Both the position numbers and the translations under genes were made by a program. The notes under the pieces are model-generated. The model worked only from the letters and a program-made list of their open reading frames with translations. It was not told where the DNA came from and made no database searches. From NCBI GenBank assembly GCA_002150815.3, contig NDFF03000013.1, positions 868,001-932,000 of the forward strand: a stretch of 64,000 nucleotides of DNA. The letters run 5' to 3'. Each line of letters begins with the position of its first letter. Positions within the stretch are counted from its first letter, which is position 1. Positions 11,151 through 23,719 of the stretch are shown piece after piece. Origin of the DNA: Grammothele lineata. Lineage: Eukaryota; Basidiomycota; Agaricomycetes; Polyporales; Polyporaceae.

Positions 11151-12280
11151 CTGTGAAGCCGGTCTCACTTATCCCTGTTGTCTACCCCCATCGCTATCGT
11201 ATCGTATCGTCAATTTCCGCCTGGTCCCACAACCTCGTGTATACTCCTGTCTCCATCTGTGATGGCCTTGGGCTGTCATGTACCAATACATTACCCTTAC
11301 CACCCTTACCATGCATCCCTTATGTCGACTCGCAGGCCCGCTTCTTCTACTCTGTCGCCCTGAGTAGCACACTGCAAACCCTCGTCTAACGATCTGTAGC
11401 CCAATCGTACGAAGAGAGGTGTGGGGTGTATTGGTATATGCGTCGATGATGTACAACTGGCAGCCGGTCCTGGGGGCTAGTAGCTGGGAAACAATGGTGA
11501 GGTCTCGTCCGAAGCCCCTAGTATCTACACGAGTCCACGGAGCCCAGTATGCTCGCGGGACGACGTTGCGGAAAGGAGGAAGGCTGCAAGTGATGAGGGT
11601 TGAGGGAGAAGATGTGGTAGGGGGAGGGGAAGCATGAGAGCAGTTCGGAGGATGCGGGCTACGGGCATGTACAGATATGAGTGAGAGAGACGGAGAGAGA
11701 CGGAATATACGACAGTGGACACACACGCAAGTGCGCTGCGCTCGTCAGCAGCGACGGAAGGAAGACACGGGGGATATTGTGGGGTGGTGAGGCTAATAAT
11801 GCAACAGGTGGGCGCGGAGGGCGTCCGCGGAATAAGAATATATGCGTGCATGCTACATAGGGCGGGGGTCCGGGGGAGGCGATAATATGTGTCAAGAACG
11901 GCAGAGGACAAACAGAGAGCTCCGAAACAGCGGCGAGCGCCAGAGTGGGATGAAGCTACATGTGAGGACATGGGGTTGCGGAAGACGAATGTGGGGGAGG
12001 GGTGAACGGGAAAAAGGGGAAGGGAAGGTGGGGTTCGTAGCAGTGAGAGCGAGTATAGCAGGGTCATTGAGGGCTTCCGCAAGCCGAGGGGTCCAACGCA
12101 CAGTAACTCCCGATTCCACCCTCCCGCCCCCGCTGTGTCCGGGCCGCATCCTGCCACATCTTGCAGGGGGCCCACGACGATCCAACAGACAACAGACCAG
12201 CATACCACAGTATTACAGAAACACGTTCTCGAGCGGGCCCCGTACGGCCTACTTGCCCCGTCATCGAGGATCAACATCGC
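11151..12280. other. Convergent intergenic region
   Basis: Lies between the 3' ends of the M14 gene and the Atg13 gene. Contains both 3' UTRs; AATAAGAATATAT near 11830 may be a poly(A) signal area. No coding frame with family resemblance and no RNA gene recognised. Confidence 0.5.
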
Positions 12281-15153
12281 TCATCTCTCCCTGCCCAGCG
12301 GGCCCCTGCTCTGCCTCCGCTCGTCAGAGCCAGTCACCTCGGGATCCATGCGCCCGATGACCTCCTCCGACGCGATGCTGAACCCGCTCCCAGTGGATGC
12401 GTGCCTCGAACGCGTGTACGCCCGCGGCAGCGGCACGCCAGCAATCCCGAGCCCCACCACGCCCACGCCCGCGCTCGCGTCTGGGCTCTCCCCGTCGCCG
12501 TCGCCGACGTCGTCGCCAGCGTCCAGCGCGGAACCCGAAGACGCAGACGTGAGCGGGCTCTCCCTCCTACCCGCCCCGCTCCCGCTCCCGCTCCCCCCAC
12601 CGAGGCTGCTGGGGTAGTACCGCACCGTCTGCGCGCTCTGGCGCTCCGTGCGGTCCGTCGAGCCCGACGCGTTGCTGCCGCTCGTGCTCGCGGTGCCCGT
12701 GCTGGGCTCGGCGCGCAGCTCGCGCCTGCTCCGCCCGAAGGTCTGAAGAGACGCGAGGAAGGTCTCGTTCGCTCGCCGTAGGACCTCGTCCACCGCACCC
12801 TCGGTTGCGAGCATAGGCCCGATACCGGGGGAGGACACCGTGCGCTCGCGAAGCGTGAGGGGGGCAGCGCGAGCAGATGAGGGAGGTGGAGATGACGACG
12901 GTGATGAAAATGATGACAATGGTGGTTCTGCGCGTACAGTCGCCTCTCGCTCGAGCGGACGAGGTCGGGGTCGAGGTGCCGAGGTTCCGGGGGCAGGAGA
13001 GGCGGAGCCCTCGCGTGTAGCGCCCGTGAGCGGCTTGCGCGCGTCGATGTCCTGCATAAACGCGGAGATGTCGTCTTCCTCGGTATGACCGCTCATGAAC
13101 GACGCGCCCTGCGGGGCACGGTGACGTCAGCTCTCGTCACCGGAGACTTCCAGAGGACGAGAATGAAATCAAGAAGGCTCACCTTGTCCACGTCCTTCGG
13201 CGCGCTCCGCGGGCTGCTCTTCGGGCTCGCTTCGCCCACCACACCCGCACTTCCGCTGCCACTGCCACTGCCACCCTGGGGCACATACTTCTGCCCGAAG
13301 CTGCTCGAATACCGCTTCCCCTGCATCCGCGGGCTCCCGGCCATGCCCGTCGTCGTTGGGCTCGCAGACGATCCCTCGCCCGGGGACGGCCGGCCCGAGC
13401 CGAGGCCGGATGGCACGAACGTGGGCGACGGTCGGAAAGGCGTGACGGGCGACGACGGAGGGAAGTTGGTGAGGCCCGTTGCGGTGGGCGATGCGGGTGC
13501 GCGCGAGGATGTGGGTGACTGCGCTGGGCGGCCAGGGAGAGAGGGGCCCCCTAGGCCGCCGGTGGCGAGCGGAGAGGGCTGTCGGAGGGACGGGGAGGGC
13601 GAGTGCAAGGAGGGAGAGCCGGAGGAGATGGTGGAGGACTTGAAGACGGGGACGGAAGTAATGGGGGTGCGGCGAATGGGGACGCCGGTAGGCGAGTCCT
13701 GTAGCAAATGATGTCGAGTGTTAGCACGGACGGTCGCTATATGCGCACGATAGTCACTTACCGTCCCGCGACCTTGCAGGCTCTCGCGGCGCATACGCGC
13801 ATTGAACTCTTCTCTTGACCCGATGGATGCGCCCTGCCTCGACGACGTATCGGATACACCTGACGTGCCCATGCCCGCCCCAGAGAGGTTCCGTGACACG
13901 GGTAGGGGGACGTTCGCAAGTCTTGGGCTCCCACTTGGGCTGCCAGTACCCCTGGGCGCCTGGCCGGACGAAAACGAGGGCGAGCGGCCGTGAGCAGACG
14001 GCTGCGGGGGAATCACGAAGCGCTCCGCGACGGAGCGCGGGGGCGAGCGAGGAAGCGAGGCACGTTGGGGAAGAAGACTGGCTCGGCTTCCTGGGGAGCC
14101 AGTGAGGCTGTCTCGCTGCTGATTCTTGACAAGCGTCGGGGTGAAGTCGGGGCCCTCTTCAAGGGAGAGCAGGCGCGAGGAAAGCACGGCCTCGAGCGCG
14201 TCGAGACGGAAGTCGGGCGTGGTCAGATAGGTCACCGAGACGGAAAGCTCGCCCCGGGAATGCATGATCGAGGACAGGGTCTGTTGTTCATGATGTAGTG
14301 GTGAGGAGCCGGGCGCAGCAGGTGTACCTAGTTTTCGAAGCGCAAGATGAATCGATTGTGTCAGTGATTGCTGCTGCACAATGGGTGGGAGCCAGATGAT
14401 AGAAGGCGAGAAGTGTGACAGGAGTGCGGTAGGAACGTGGTAGGGTGGCATGATTTTGATTGTGGATGCCATGTGGAAGAGGACAGCCAGCGGAACAGCG
14501 GACATCACACTCACCAAAATCGAGGATGTGGTCTGCGCTTATGCGGCCGCTCGCGTCGCCGTCGACACGCAGCTGTATGCTGAAGTTACCGTTGCGTCCA
14601 CCTCTGCGGAGGCGCCGGGCAAGTTTCCAGGCGGGTAGAATGCGGAGGAGGGTGAAGAGGCTCCTGAAGAGGAGGATGCTGTACTTGTACATGGTGGGAG
14701 CCTGGAAGTCCTGGGTATGGTCGTTGGGGGCGTAAGATGCAAAGGAGAGAGCCCAGGTCTCGAGGACGATATAGCGCGGGGTGGGGTCGATGCGCACACG
14801 AGAGGAATCTGGGGCATGATGGACGAGCACCTGGTTGGTGGCTAGCTCCGGGATGGCGAGCAAGACCTGGAGCTGGAAGGCGGGGACGCTGGGAGCGGTG
14901 GAGATGGCGCGATAAGTAGCGCGAATGTGGTCCTTGAACAGCTCGGGGTCGGGGAGCTCCAGATTGAACTATCACGGGAAGGATCAGTGCCCCCGTCATG
15001 ATGCGGTATCAAAGAAGAGGAGCTCACCCATTTGTCCAACTTGGTGCTGGGCGGGGACTCGAGGGTAGCTCGTGCATGGTTGACGACTAGGGAGAGTTTA
15101 GAGTATAACTTGTAGGCTATCTGGTCGGCCCTGGAGGAGGGGTCATTGGACAT
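12281..15153 (-). CDS. ATG13: Autophagy-related protein 13
   Basis: Regulatory subunit of the Atg1 kinase complex that starts autophagosome formation under TORC1/PKA control. Exons (high to low) are 15028-15153, 14515-14968, 13762-14327, 13183-13698 and 12281-13108, giving 829 residues. The first ~195 residues form the HORMA domain: DQIAYKLYSKLSLVVNHAR, then FNLELPDPELFKDHIRATYR and RYIVLETWALSF. The rest is a long Ser/Pro-rich disordered tail with many SP sites, as expected for the kinase-regulated region. A short acidic C-terminal block reads TEEDDISAFMQDIDARKPL. The start at 15153 matches the family's MSND...ADQIAY beginning, although the frame is open further upstream. The tail is longer than in yeast Atg13 (738 aa). 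Confidence 0.95.
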
Positions 15154-16044
15154 GGCAGGGGCGAGGGCAGGGGCGTTGTATTGAGTGGCGACTAGGGCGA
15201 CATTAGGACGTATATCTAGCGGGTAGGCGTGGGCTGTGATGGACGTGCGGAGGAGAGGAGTGGGCCGTCGAGTGACGCGCCTCCTCTCCCTCACGCCCTC
15301 GACCCCGCGCTGCCGCCCGCAAGACGCCCGCTTCCGCTTCCCGGATTCCGTCGGCTGCGGTGCTTTCCCTCGGCGCTCTTCCGGCGCTATGTGCTGCAAC
15401 TCCGCTACTTGCCATTTCTCGCATCCTCGAGTCCCTCTATCGCGCCTTCTCGTCCACCCATCAGCCAGAATGGCTCTCGCTCGCCCGGGGCCGCGTCGCA
15501 TGATTCCCGCAGCTGCACAAGTCAAGTCACATCTGATACTCATCCCGGTCCCGGCGCTCCCTTCCTGCTGCAGCTTGCACCTCGTTCCCGCACCGAACCC
15601 AGCCCGCAGCGTCCGCGATCGATGACGGACACGTACACACGCTGCAGCCAGCCCTCGCCGGCCACGCACTGCGAATTCTACCATGCATGCATACTGGCGT
15701 GCTGCTAGGGAATGGTCTACACACCCGGTACGCGCACGTTCATGTGCCTGCGACAAACAGCCTACAACCTATAGCCTCTTCGAAGCGCGACCAAGGACCC
15801 CCTCGGCTCGCGTCTCGTGGCTCGAGTACGTACACAAGGCCCAGACCCTTGCCTCCCTGCGCCCCAAATACAGCAGAATGAGTCCGAACATCCAGATATC
15901 CCTCCCAGCCAATCGTGCTCGCGATCGTCTTCCCCTTCGTCTTCCGTCCAGGGCCGCCCGGTCGCCTGATACCAGCCCGTGCCAGTCCGCCAAGTTCTCC
16001 CGCTGTGAAGCCGCTCCCAACGGGGCTCAAGGTGTGGCCACTCA
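15154..16044. other. Upstream region of ATG13 and 3' flank of JmjC gene
   Basis: About 890 bases between two minus-strand genes. The CT/GC-rich sequence gives long but unsupported frames (Pro/Arg-rich on the plus strand, Gly-rich on the minus strand). No motif, repeat or RNA gene recognised. Confidence 0.5.
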
Positions 16045-17462
16045 TCATCGTGGGCTCCGCGGCAGGAACCACCAGCCCACCCCCGCGGTCCATCCTCGCC
16101 CGCGACGGCTGTCCGAGTCATCCGCGTTCGCGCGTGCGGCGGTCGTTGTAACGTTCTCGACGCGGTGCCACCACCCCCGCGGCACGAAGACTGTCTCTCC
16201 CTCGCGTAGGACACACGCCAGGGCACGGTCCGAATTGAGCACCGCCTGCGATACTCGGCTTGGAGCGGACGTCGGGTCGACTATCGCCTCGAAACCCGCG
16301 TTTGGTCTTGAATTTCTGCGGAGAGCGACATCAAGTTGTGCGGTCCCGCGAGACAATGGTCCATCCGCATCCGTCACGAGTGCATCTGACATGGACGGCG
16401 GCAGGAAGAGGAAGTGCTTCGCATGCGCGCGCGGGGCCGACGACGCGAGCAGCGTGTACAAGTTGCAGTACGGATCCCGGTGCAGCGGCGTGATCTGGGG
16501 TGATAGGCCGCCGTCCACAATCCAGATCCCAGAATCCAGGGTGCGGGGAGAGAGACAATGGGACCACAATTAGCGCGGAGGGCTCGGTGCGTGTTTCTAA
16601 CCAAGTATGACTGGGGGTGTACTCACCGCCGCGCCGGGGCCCACAAAGAAGCTCGATTGATACAGGTCCGCCTGCCCGTTCTCCAACAGGCTCACCAGGA
16701 CGCGTGGAGGGCGCACCATTTCCGACAGACCGGGGACCTGCAAGTGGTTCGACGATCACCGTCAGCTGAAGGCTTCCACACACAACAAAACCACAGAAGT
16801 CCACTCCCCGCCGCGGGAGGGGCCCCGATCGTGCGGGCCACCATGATTGTTGTGGTTGAACGTTGAACGACTGCCCCGTCACGCACCTCGTCCCGTGCAC
16901 GCCACTGCGCGAGGTAGAGCGGTTCCATGTCCCTCGCCCCGCCCTCCCCGTGCTCCACCATCCAGTCCAGGTACACCCCCAGCGGGACCTCGAACCTCGC
17001 CGCCTCAGGCGCCGCGCGATCGTACCGCCCCGCCTCGACCTCGACGACGCAGCTCCCCGCGGTGCGAAATGCGCTCAGGAGCGTTTCCGCGCGCCCGAGC
17101 ACTCGCGCGCGGCTTCCCAGGCCCGTGTCCATGTGCGTGGCGGCGGAGGGCCCGCGGAAGACGAGCGGGCGTGCGGTGGGAGAGCGGGCGTAGGCGAGCA
17201 ACGCGTGCGGGGAAGCAAGCAGCTCGCGGGGAGCGGGGGGAACGGGGCGAGTGGGGAGGCGCCAGGGAGAGCTCGAGTGTGTGAGCGTCAGGTTGGTGCT
17301 AGTGCTAGTGCTGCTTACGGCGAGAGTCTGGACGTTTGGTGGGGTCGTCGTGAATGTCCTCTGCGTGTTCATTGACGTTGAAGGGCCATGCCGGATGAAA
17401 GCGTTCGCGGATCGTCGGTGGACGGTCGCTGGCCTGGGGCGGGATGGTGGCCGGAGGAGCAT
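16045..17462 (-). CDS. JmjC/cupin-type 2-oxoglutarate dioxygenase domain protein
   Basis: Probable Fe(II)/2-oxoglutarate-dependent hydroxylase of the cupin_8/JmjC class. Exons are 16887-17462, 16627-16737 and 16045-16494, giving 378 residues. The iron-binding facial triad is visible as H234 and D236 in ITPLHRDPYCNLY and H339 in VFVPRGWWHRVENV. VGPGAA just before the HxD is the usual strand. Cytosolic or nuclear protein-hydroxylase relatives (JMJD5/JMJD7, FIH-like) act on protein residues; the substrate here is unknown. The first ATG at 17462 adds about 30 Arg-rich residues that resemble translated leader or a weak mitochondrial presequence. The ATG at 17372 (MNTQRTF) is an alternative start. 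Confidence 0.82.
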
Positions 17463-18243
17463 GGTGGTCGCGTCGATCGAGCTGAGTACTGCTATAGCTT
17501 AATATTCAGTTTCGTGGGGTGTGCGAGTCCGACGACCACGCCTATATGCGCCTGTACTTCTGGTCTCGTTCGAGGACATCTCTAGTAATCCATGACGTCA
17601 ACACTAGCTTCCCGAAGCACTTGGTGCCCGCGCCCCATTCCCCAACCGTCAGTCGTAAGACTCTTTTGCACCAGCGTTGGCCCACACTACGTTCACCACC
17701 ATACAACCAACGCACGCAGCAGGCTCTTATCGAGAAGCACCGGTGGGCGTTGTAGGCTTTAGAAAGCTAGCTGCGGGCGCCGAAATTGGGCGGTGTCGCA
17801 CGCACGCAACATCGTGTCATAACGGAAGCCCGCAACTCTAATACTCCCCAGAGTCGTACTTGCCCTGGGGTATGCCGTTGAGCCCCTGTTTCAAAGGTTC
17901 AGGTGACGAGACTGGAGTTAGAATAGCGTCTTTGAGACGGTCATAAGGTCGTGCATTGGGTCGCAGCCTGAGCCCCTCCATGTCCTGGGGACTTGCCACC
18001 ATAACACTACGAGGCGACCGCTCGGAAACATATCTTGAGAAGTCGCACGCATACAGCCTCCGTCGGCCACACTCATGGACGTCAGGAGATGAATCGTGAT
18101 TCATGGCTGATGCGCGGTACGTTACAAAAACATGAGAGCCCAGATGATAATCCAACACCGATACCCTGCTGCGCGTTGAATCTTAGACAGACAGACGAAA
18201 ACGCGTAGGCCAAAATGTGATAATCATAGCACACTACACGTGC
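17463..18243. other. Intergenic region
   Basis: Holds the JmjC promoter (A/T-rich TTAATATTCAG near 17500) and the 3' flank of the second PTR2. No gene, RNA or repeat recognised. Confidence 0.5.
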
Positions 18244-20336
18244 TCAATGCTTCTCCGACTCCGAGTACTGGCCCACGGCAAGCTCGTTCAGCTCCTCCTC
18301 CTGCTCGTCCAGGTGACGGTACTGGAACCAGAAGATCGTGCCCGCCACGAACGCCATCACCGCGAACACGCCATAGTTCCACACGAGCAGCGGGTCCTCG
18401 GCGAGCGCGACGAACGCCTCCGCGATCGCGGCCGAGAACGCGTTCATGAACAGGTACACAGACATGACGAGCGAGCGCATGTTCTTCGGGGCCTTCGTGA
18501 ACGCGTACTCGAGCCCCGTGATGGACGCGAAGATCTCGGAGAACGCGATGAGCACGTACGAGCCCGTCTGGATCCACACGTTCAGGTCCGACGTGAGCGG
18601 GTTCCCGTCCGCGTCCGTGCACGTGCTCGCTTGGTACCCGCACGGGTTGCGCTTGTAGATGTAGTGCTGCACGACGGCGGCCCAGACCATCGCCGCGGCT
18701 CCGGTGTAGAACCCGAGGGTGATCTTCTTCAGGGGCGAGAAGTTGATGCCGGCGCGGCGGAGGGCGGGGTAGATGAGCAGATCGCAGATAGGGATGAAGA
18801 TGATGAGCGCGAAGGGGTCCAGGTTCGAGAGCACGTCGTTCGGGAGGCCGTTCGTGACCATCGTCGCGGCCTGCGAGGTGAGGTTGTTGTTCAGCTGGTT
18901 GTACGTGAGCCCTGTCAAAAAGCCCCCGTCAGTGAATGACCTCGTTCATCAAACACGGCAGACGTACAGTAGATGGGAAACCAGCAGAACACGCTGCACG
19001 CCTTGAAGCCGCGCTTGACCTCGTCGACCCAGTGGTCGTCGAACGTCATCCACGACGGACGTTCCTCGCCCTTATAGTTGCTCGGCTTGATGCGCTCCCA
19101 GAAGTCGGGGGCGTTCATGTTCTTGACGGTCGTGATGGGGTTGAGGGACCACCGACCCTTCATAGCAGAGCGCCAGAGGCGCATGGATTTCCCGAAGACG
19201 GAGCCGGTGGGGGGTGAGCGGATGTACATGTTGCGGCCGGCGAAGAGCACGAAGGGGCAGAGGAGGAAGACGACGGTGGGGAGGGTGTAGGCCAGCCAGA
19301 AGCCAACGTACTGTAAGGTTCAGGTGAGCCAAGAATGTCAAAATGAGGCTTCCTGAGAACGTACCTTCTCAGAGTAGGCCATGGTGATCTGACCGATGAG
19401 CGCGCCGACATTCGTGAAGAGGTAGAAGTACATGTAGATGCGCGACGTCGTCATGATCGGGTCGACGATGACGCGCTCCCCGGACTTTGTCTGCCGAATG
19501 AAGAGCTTCGTCTTCCTGTACTGCTCCGCGACGAGTGGGGAGATGTTTGACTTGAACCCTCCCGTTCCGAGACCCATTACGATAATCGCGATGATGAAGC
19601 ACGCCAGGGAGCCATGGCTGTGCTCAATGACCCCCGGGACTGCAGAGATGATAAGTAAGACGTGGCCGACGAGCGCGATGCCGACTGCGACGCAGACTGT
19701 CTTGTAACGACCCCAGTAGGTGTCCGCGATGTATGCACCGAAGAGAGGAATGAGATAGACCCTGTAGACGACGGCGCGTTCAGTACTCTTGAATCAGGAA
19801 ACTTAGGGTACTCCGCACGCACCAGAACTGGTTGAAGGTGGTGATACCGGTTGATGCGCGCTGGCCAAGACCGAGCGCTCCAGACTGCTCAATGTCCGCG
19901 CCAGTGCGCGAGCCTTTGGGCAACGGCTGCTGAATGAAGTTGGTCTAAAGAGCGAACGCACAACGGGTGAGCGTCGCGGAAAGGAAGCAGAACCGGAGAA
20001 CGTACGAAGACGACGGTGCAGCCGTAGTACGAGAACCGCTCCGCCATCTCGCAGACCGCAATCACTGCCCCGCGCAGGCTCGTCAGCAGATGCGCGAACA
20101 GCAAAACGGTTGATACACTCACGGTATGCCTTCAGCGGGAGCGTGTCCGACACACGGCGAAGCGTCTGCTTCTCCTCCTCGGTAGGGAACTCGAGGCCCG
20201 CGTGGACATCGTCAACCTCGTCCGACTCGTCGTCGCGGAGCGAGCCCGCAAGCCCCTTCTTTTCGAGTGCGAGTTCGTCCTTCTGGGCCTCCGCGAGGCC
20301 CGCGAGGATGTCTTTGTCCAATCCTTGGCCTGCCAT
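18244..20336 (-). CDS. PTR2: PTR2-type proton-coupled di/tripeptide transporter (copy 2)
   Basis: Paralogue of the transporter at 3897-6012 in opposite orientation. Exons (high to low) are 20123-20336, 20006-20064, 19823-19944, 19365-19761, 18968-19310 and 18244-18911, giving 600 residues. Exons 2-5 have exactly the same lengths and phases as in copy 1. The motifs CEMAERFSYYG and GLGTGGFKSNISPLVAEQY are intact, and the last exon is nearly superimposable (SLDPFALIIFIPICDLL-type region, LNVWIQTG). The N-terminal tail differs most (acidic DDESDEVDDVHAGLEFP). A GATAAG at 20610 and CGCGCGA-rich DNA upstream resemble the promoter of copy 1. Both copies look functional; the difference in role is not readable. 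Confidence 0.95.
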
Positions 20337-21701
20337 GTCGCTCGATGGGTTCTGTGCACTTGCAGCACCTGGACCTGGATGGGGGCGATGGGGGGAGCGA
20401 GTGCGCGAGGCGCTAGGCGCAAGGGGCTCTCAACGAACAGAGAGAAGGGTCCCTGGGGAAAGAAGAGCTCGCGCGGTCGCGCGAAGAGGGCTTCTTATGA
20501 GATCGCGCGCGACAATCTGCGCAGGGGCGCGCTCGCCCGTCGCGCGCACGCGATCATCAGTGATCCCTCGGGTGGGTCTATGGGTCCGGGGGCTTGGCAT
20601 GAAGGGGGAGATAAGTTGCCGTGATGCTACACGTGCAATTGACCATAGCTCTATAGAGTTCGGCGTGGTCGTTTGGAAGCGCCCAGAGAAGTTGCTCAGT
20701 CTGCGCTGGCTGTGCCCTCGAGGCACCACGAAAATTGTGGAAAGACATCTGCTGCAGGCTTAGCAGGGGCATTATTATTGATTTCAGGACTTGCCTAGTA
20801 GGCGTAGGTCTGCCTCGTGCAAGATGTATCGTATGCTTATCGTCCGCCCTGAGCCGACAGTGCATATGGTTGAGCGTTCCCGCGAGCTTGGCGAACCCAC
20901 CTGATGTTTTGCGCCGCCTTCTTCTGTCGTAAGTAGTTTGCGAGATCGCAGCCTCCCCGTCCCAACCGCGTGCGGCACAAATTGAAACGTTCCAGTGCCG
21001 ATGTTAGCTCGATGTGTGCACCGAGGTCCAGTGGAGAATGAGACGGCCACCGTGCATTGCCAAGGGGCCTGTCTAAACAGATCGTTGAATTCGGCCGGGC
21101 AGAAACCGGCTACTGCGTCAAACGAGGAGATCGAGATTGATGTGAGCAGTTTTGTCAGCTACCCACCGCTGCAGTACAGCCCAGACAGATCAATATCCGT
21201 GTCGTGTAGGCTCCTGCGTACATGCAGGGGCTAAGGTAGTGTCCTGGAGATGCCCCGAAAACGTGACCCTAGTCGGGAGAAAGAGGTACGCTGAACGGCG
21301 TAGTAGCTCACAGCTAGCGGCGTCTGGTTGCAATGTTGCTAGCGCTCCGGCACGGAAGCTATTTTGCATCATGCTTCCCCATGCTTCTTCTTCAGGCACT
21401 CGCATTATACTCTCCCGAGGCGGCGACCCCGACCCGCCTTCGCCAGCCAAATGCCGAAATCACTGAAGGAACGTCCGAATGTTCCTAGATCAGTTACTGT
21501 ATCACAGACCACACTGATGTCATAGGTAGAGGACAAACGCGACAGCTAACAACATTTGCGTGCCAATTCGCACTTACCAGACCCCACTCGCGCCCTGCTC
21601 GCGACAGCAGTTCACATACATAGCATTGGTATCTCCAAGTTGCTTCTTCAAATCCGATAAGGGATATCAGGGCATAGCGTTGATAACGATAGCGATGTAC
21701 T
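20337..21701. other. PTR2 copy 2 promoter and intergenic DNA
   Basis: The first 250 bases are rich in CGCGCGA words as in the promoter of copy 1, with a GATAAG at 20610-20615 and a further one reversed near 20837. From 20900 to 21700 nothing is recognised. Confidence 0.5.
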
Positions 21702-23661
21702 TTAGGATATGTTGACAGACGCCCCGGGGAGCGTGACCCGGAATACCATGAATTGGTTGTCGTTGTCCAGGCCCGCGTCGAAAGGCTGGCCAAGAGAAAT
21801 CCCCTGTGTGCTGATGAAGTCGTTGTCGGCCTAGAAGTAAGGCGGGTAACCTCAGATGTCAGGAGGCACGACACACCGTGCGAATATGGAGAGAGGACGT
21901 ACGGCGGTGAAGAGAAAGTAGTCGTCCGGGAACGAAGGGTCCATGCAGGGCGCGAGCGCGAGCGATTCCCATTTGGCGTCTATGAGCGTCTGATTCGCGG
22001 GCTTGCCTGGACAGAGGAATGCATCAGGAACAACGGTACGGCTCGCTGGAACGGTGGTGCTGATCCACTCACCGTTGTGTACGCCAAAGCGGCCGAGCTG
22101 AGTGCTGTCGATGAGGCTCACGAAGCCGACATACGTTGCTGGGGTGATGCTCTTGTCGAGTTTGCCGTCATCCGCGATCGGGTTGCTGGGGTCGTCGAAC
22201 AGCGTCCCGTGGATGTCGGTGGCGTTGGAGATATCGAAGAGGTCGGCTTGCCTGTCATCAACATAAGCATGGGCCACTCGCTAGAACCTTGACGAAGGGT
22301 GGGCGGCATACTTGTAGCTCGACTTATCGTCGTCTCCCCCATGACCATCGCCGTCGCGTGCCAGCGCGAAGAACACGTTGTCGCTCACAAAGTGAATCTC
22401 GCTCTGCGCAAGCGTCTTCTCCTTGCTGGTCTGCGGAAGAGGTACGATCCACTCCCCAATCAATTCGGGAGCGTTTGTGGTGGCAGAGGAAACATCGTAG
22501 GCGAGGAGACGGGTGTATCGTGATGTGTCCTTGTCGTCGCCCCCGTCCTGGATGGTTGCGGACTGCAGCATGGCGTAGAGCGTGTTCCCAGTAGGATCTA
22601 GCGTGAGACCCTCGAAACCTATTCACCTGTTAAGGAAAATGTATGGCAAGTATGAGGAAGATAGACGCAAACCTTGGTTGCCTGCACGGCCGGTGTCTGG
22701 GTCTTCTTCGGAGGTGAAGTTAATCTTGCCTTTGACCATAGGAAGAATGGCTTCGGGAGGCTGGATCGCCTTGATCAGTGCTCCTTCTGCACTCATCAGG
22801 TAGATGTAAGGTCCATATTCGTCGCTCATCCAGAACCTGTGGGCACGAACAATGAGCTGGTGATATCGCGTAGACATCCACACAAACGCACGTTCCGTCA
22901 GAGTTGAGCGCGAGACCCTCTGCGTCAATGCTCAAGTGGCCGTTCGACGGGGCAATGGGCATGACAGGATCTTCAGAGGTTGCAGCTCGAACTCCGAGCG
23001 CATCCAGCCCAGTGGTTTTTTGGTCGTTGCGCTCGATGTAGAGGAGAGTGCTGCGATATGTAAGCTTCAAGGTATCCAACCCGTCTATGAAGGCGAGTGC
23101 GTCCGAGGCGTAATATGGAGACATTACGAAATCGATCTGGTGCGAACGAGCTTGCCAGTCGATCGTTCCGTCGCTGGAGAGAGGTTCGCGGATCAAAGAT
23201 GGTGAATAGCCAACATCAGAACAAACTCACACGTTGAATCCTCTGTCGGGTTGGGCTATGATAGTCCCGGAGAAAGTACCATCTGGGTTCTTGACGAACG
23301 TGCCTCGCTTAAGAGCGATGGCGCTTCCGATACCCCCGATGGTGTCGCCTACGCCAGGACGATAAGTGAGCAGCGAATGATAAGATTACACAAGGAGGCG
23401 TACCGGTAGATTCAGTAGCGTTCGACGGAATGAGACCAAAGGCTACCAAACCCTAGTGGGTTCCATGGAACATCAGCTCTGAGTCGGTGACGAGAGTGGG
23501 TATATCCAGACCTTGTTAGTGTACGTCTTCCCACCTAGCGACACATTAACAAAGAAGGACGGATCAGGCTCCGTGGGGCTGACAAGAGGGCGGAGCAGAC
23601 CAGCGAGGGAGCCGGCTGCATAGAGGGAAAGAGCAGCGAGGATCCACTGCGCGAAAGCCAT
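21702..23661 (-). CDS. Secreted esterase-like-of-phytase domain protein
   Basis: Belongs to the 'esterase-like activity of phytase' (phytase-like beta-propeller) family, extracellular. Exons (high to low) are 23512-23661, 23404-23452, 23231-23348, 22892-23173, 22673-22836, 22312-22618, 22073-22251, 21903-22006 and 21702-21830, giving 443 residues. The N-terminus MAFAQWILAALSLYAAGSLA is a signal peptide. Family blocks appear in order: GDTIGGIGSAIAL, PDRGFNVDGTIDWQARSHQI, LSIDAEGLALNSDGTFWMSD, GPYIY, NQGFEGLTLDP and KWESLALAP. Several N-glycosylation sites are present. A TATAAAG lies about 55 bases upstream. Enzymatic activity on phosphoesters is attributed to the family but not proven for fungal members; I infer only a secreted propeller protein. 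Confidence 0.88.
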
Positions 23662-23710
23662 CTGTGTCTGGTGCTGTACAGAGCAATCATGCTTCATAAC
23701 GCCACGCGCC

Positions 23711-23719
23711 CTTTATAAG
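23711..23719 (-). promoter_or_regulatory. TATA box of phytase-like gene
   Basis: CTTATAAAG on the minus strand, 50-58 bases before the start codon and well placed for a core promoter. Confidence 0.5.
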
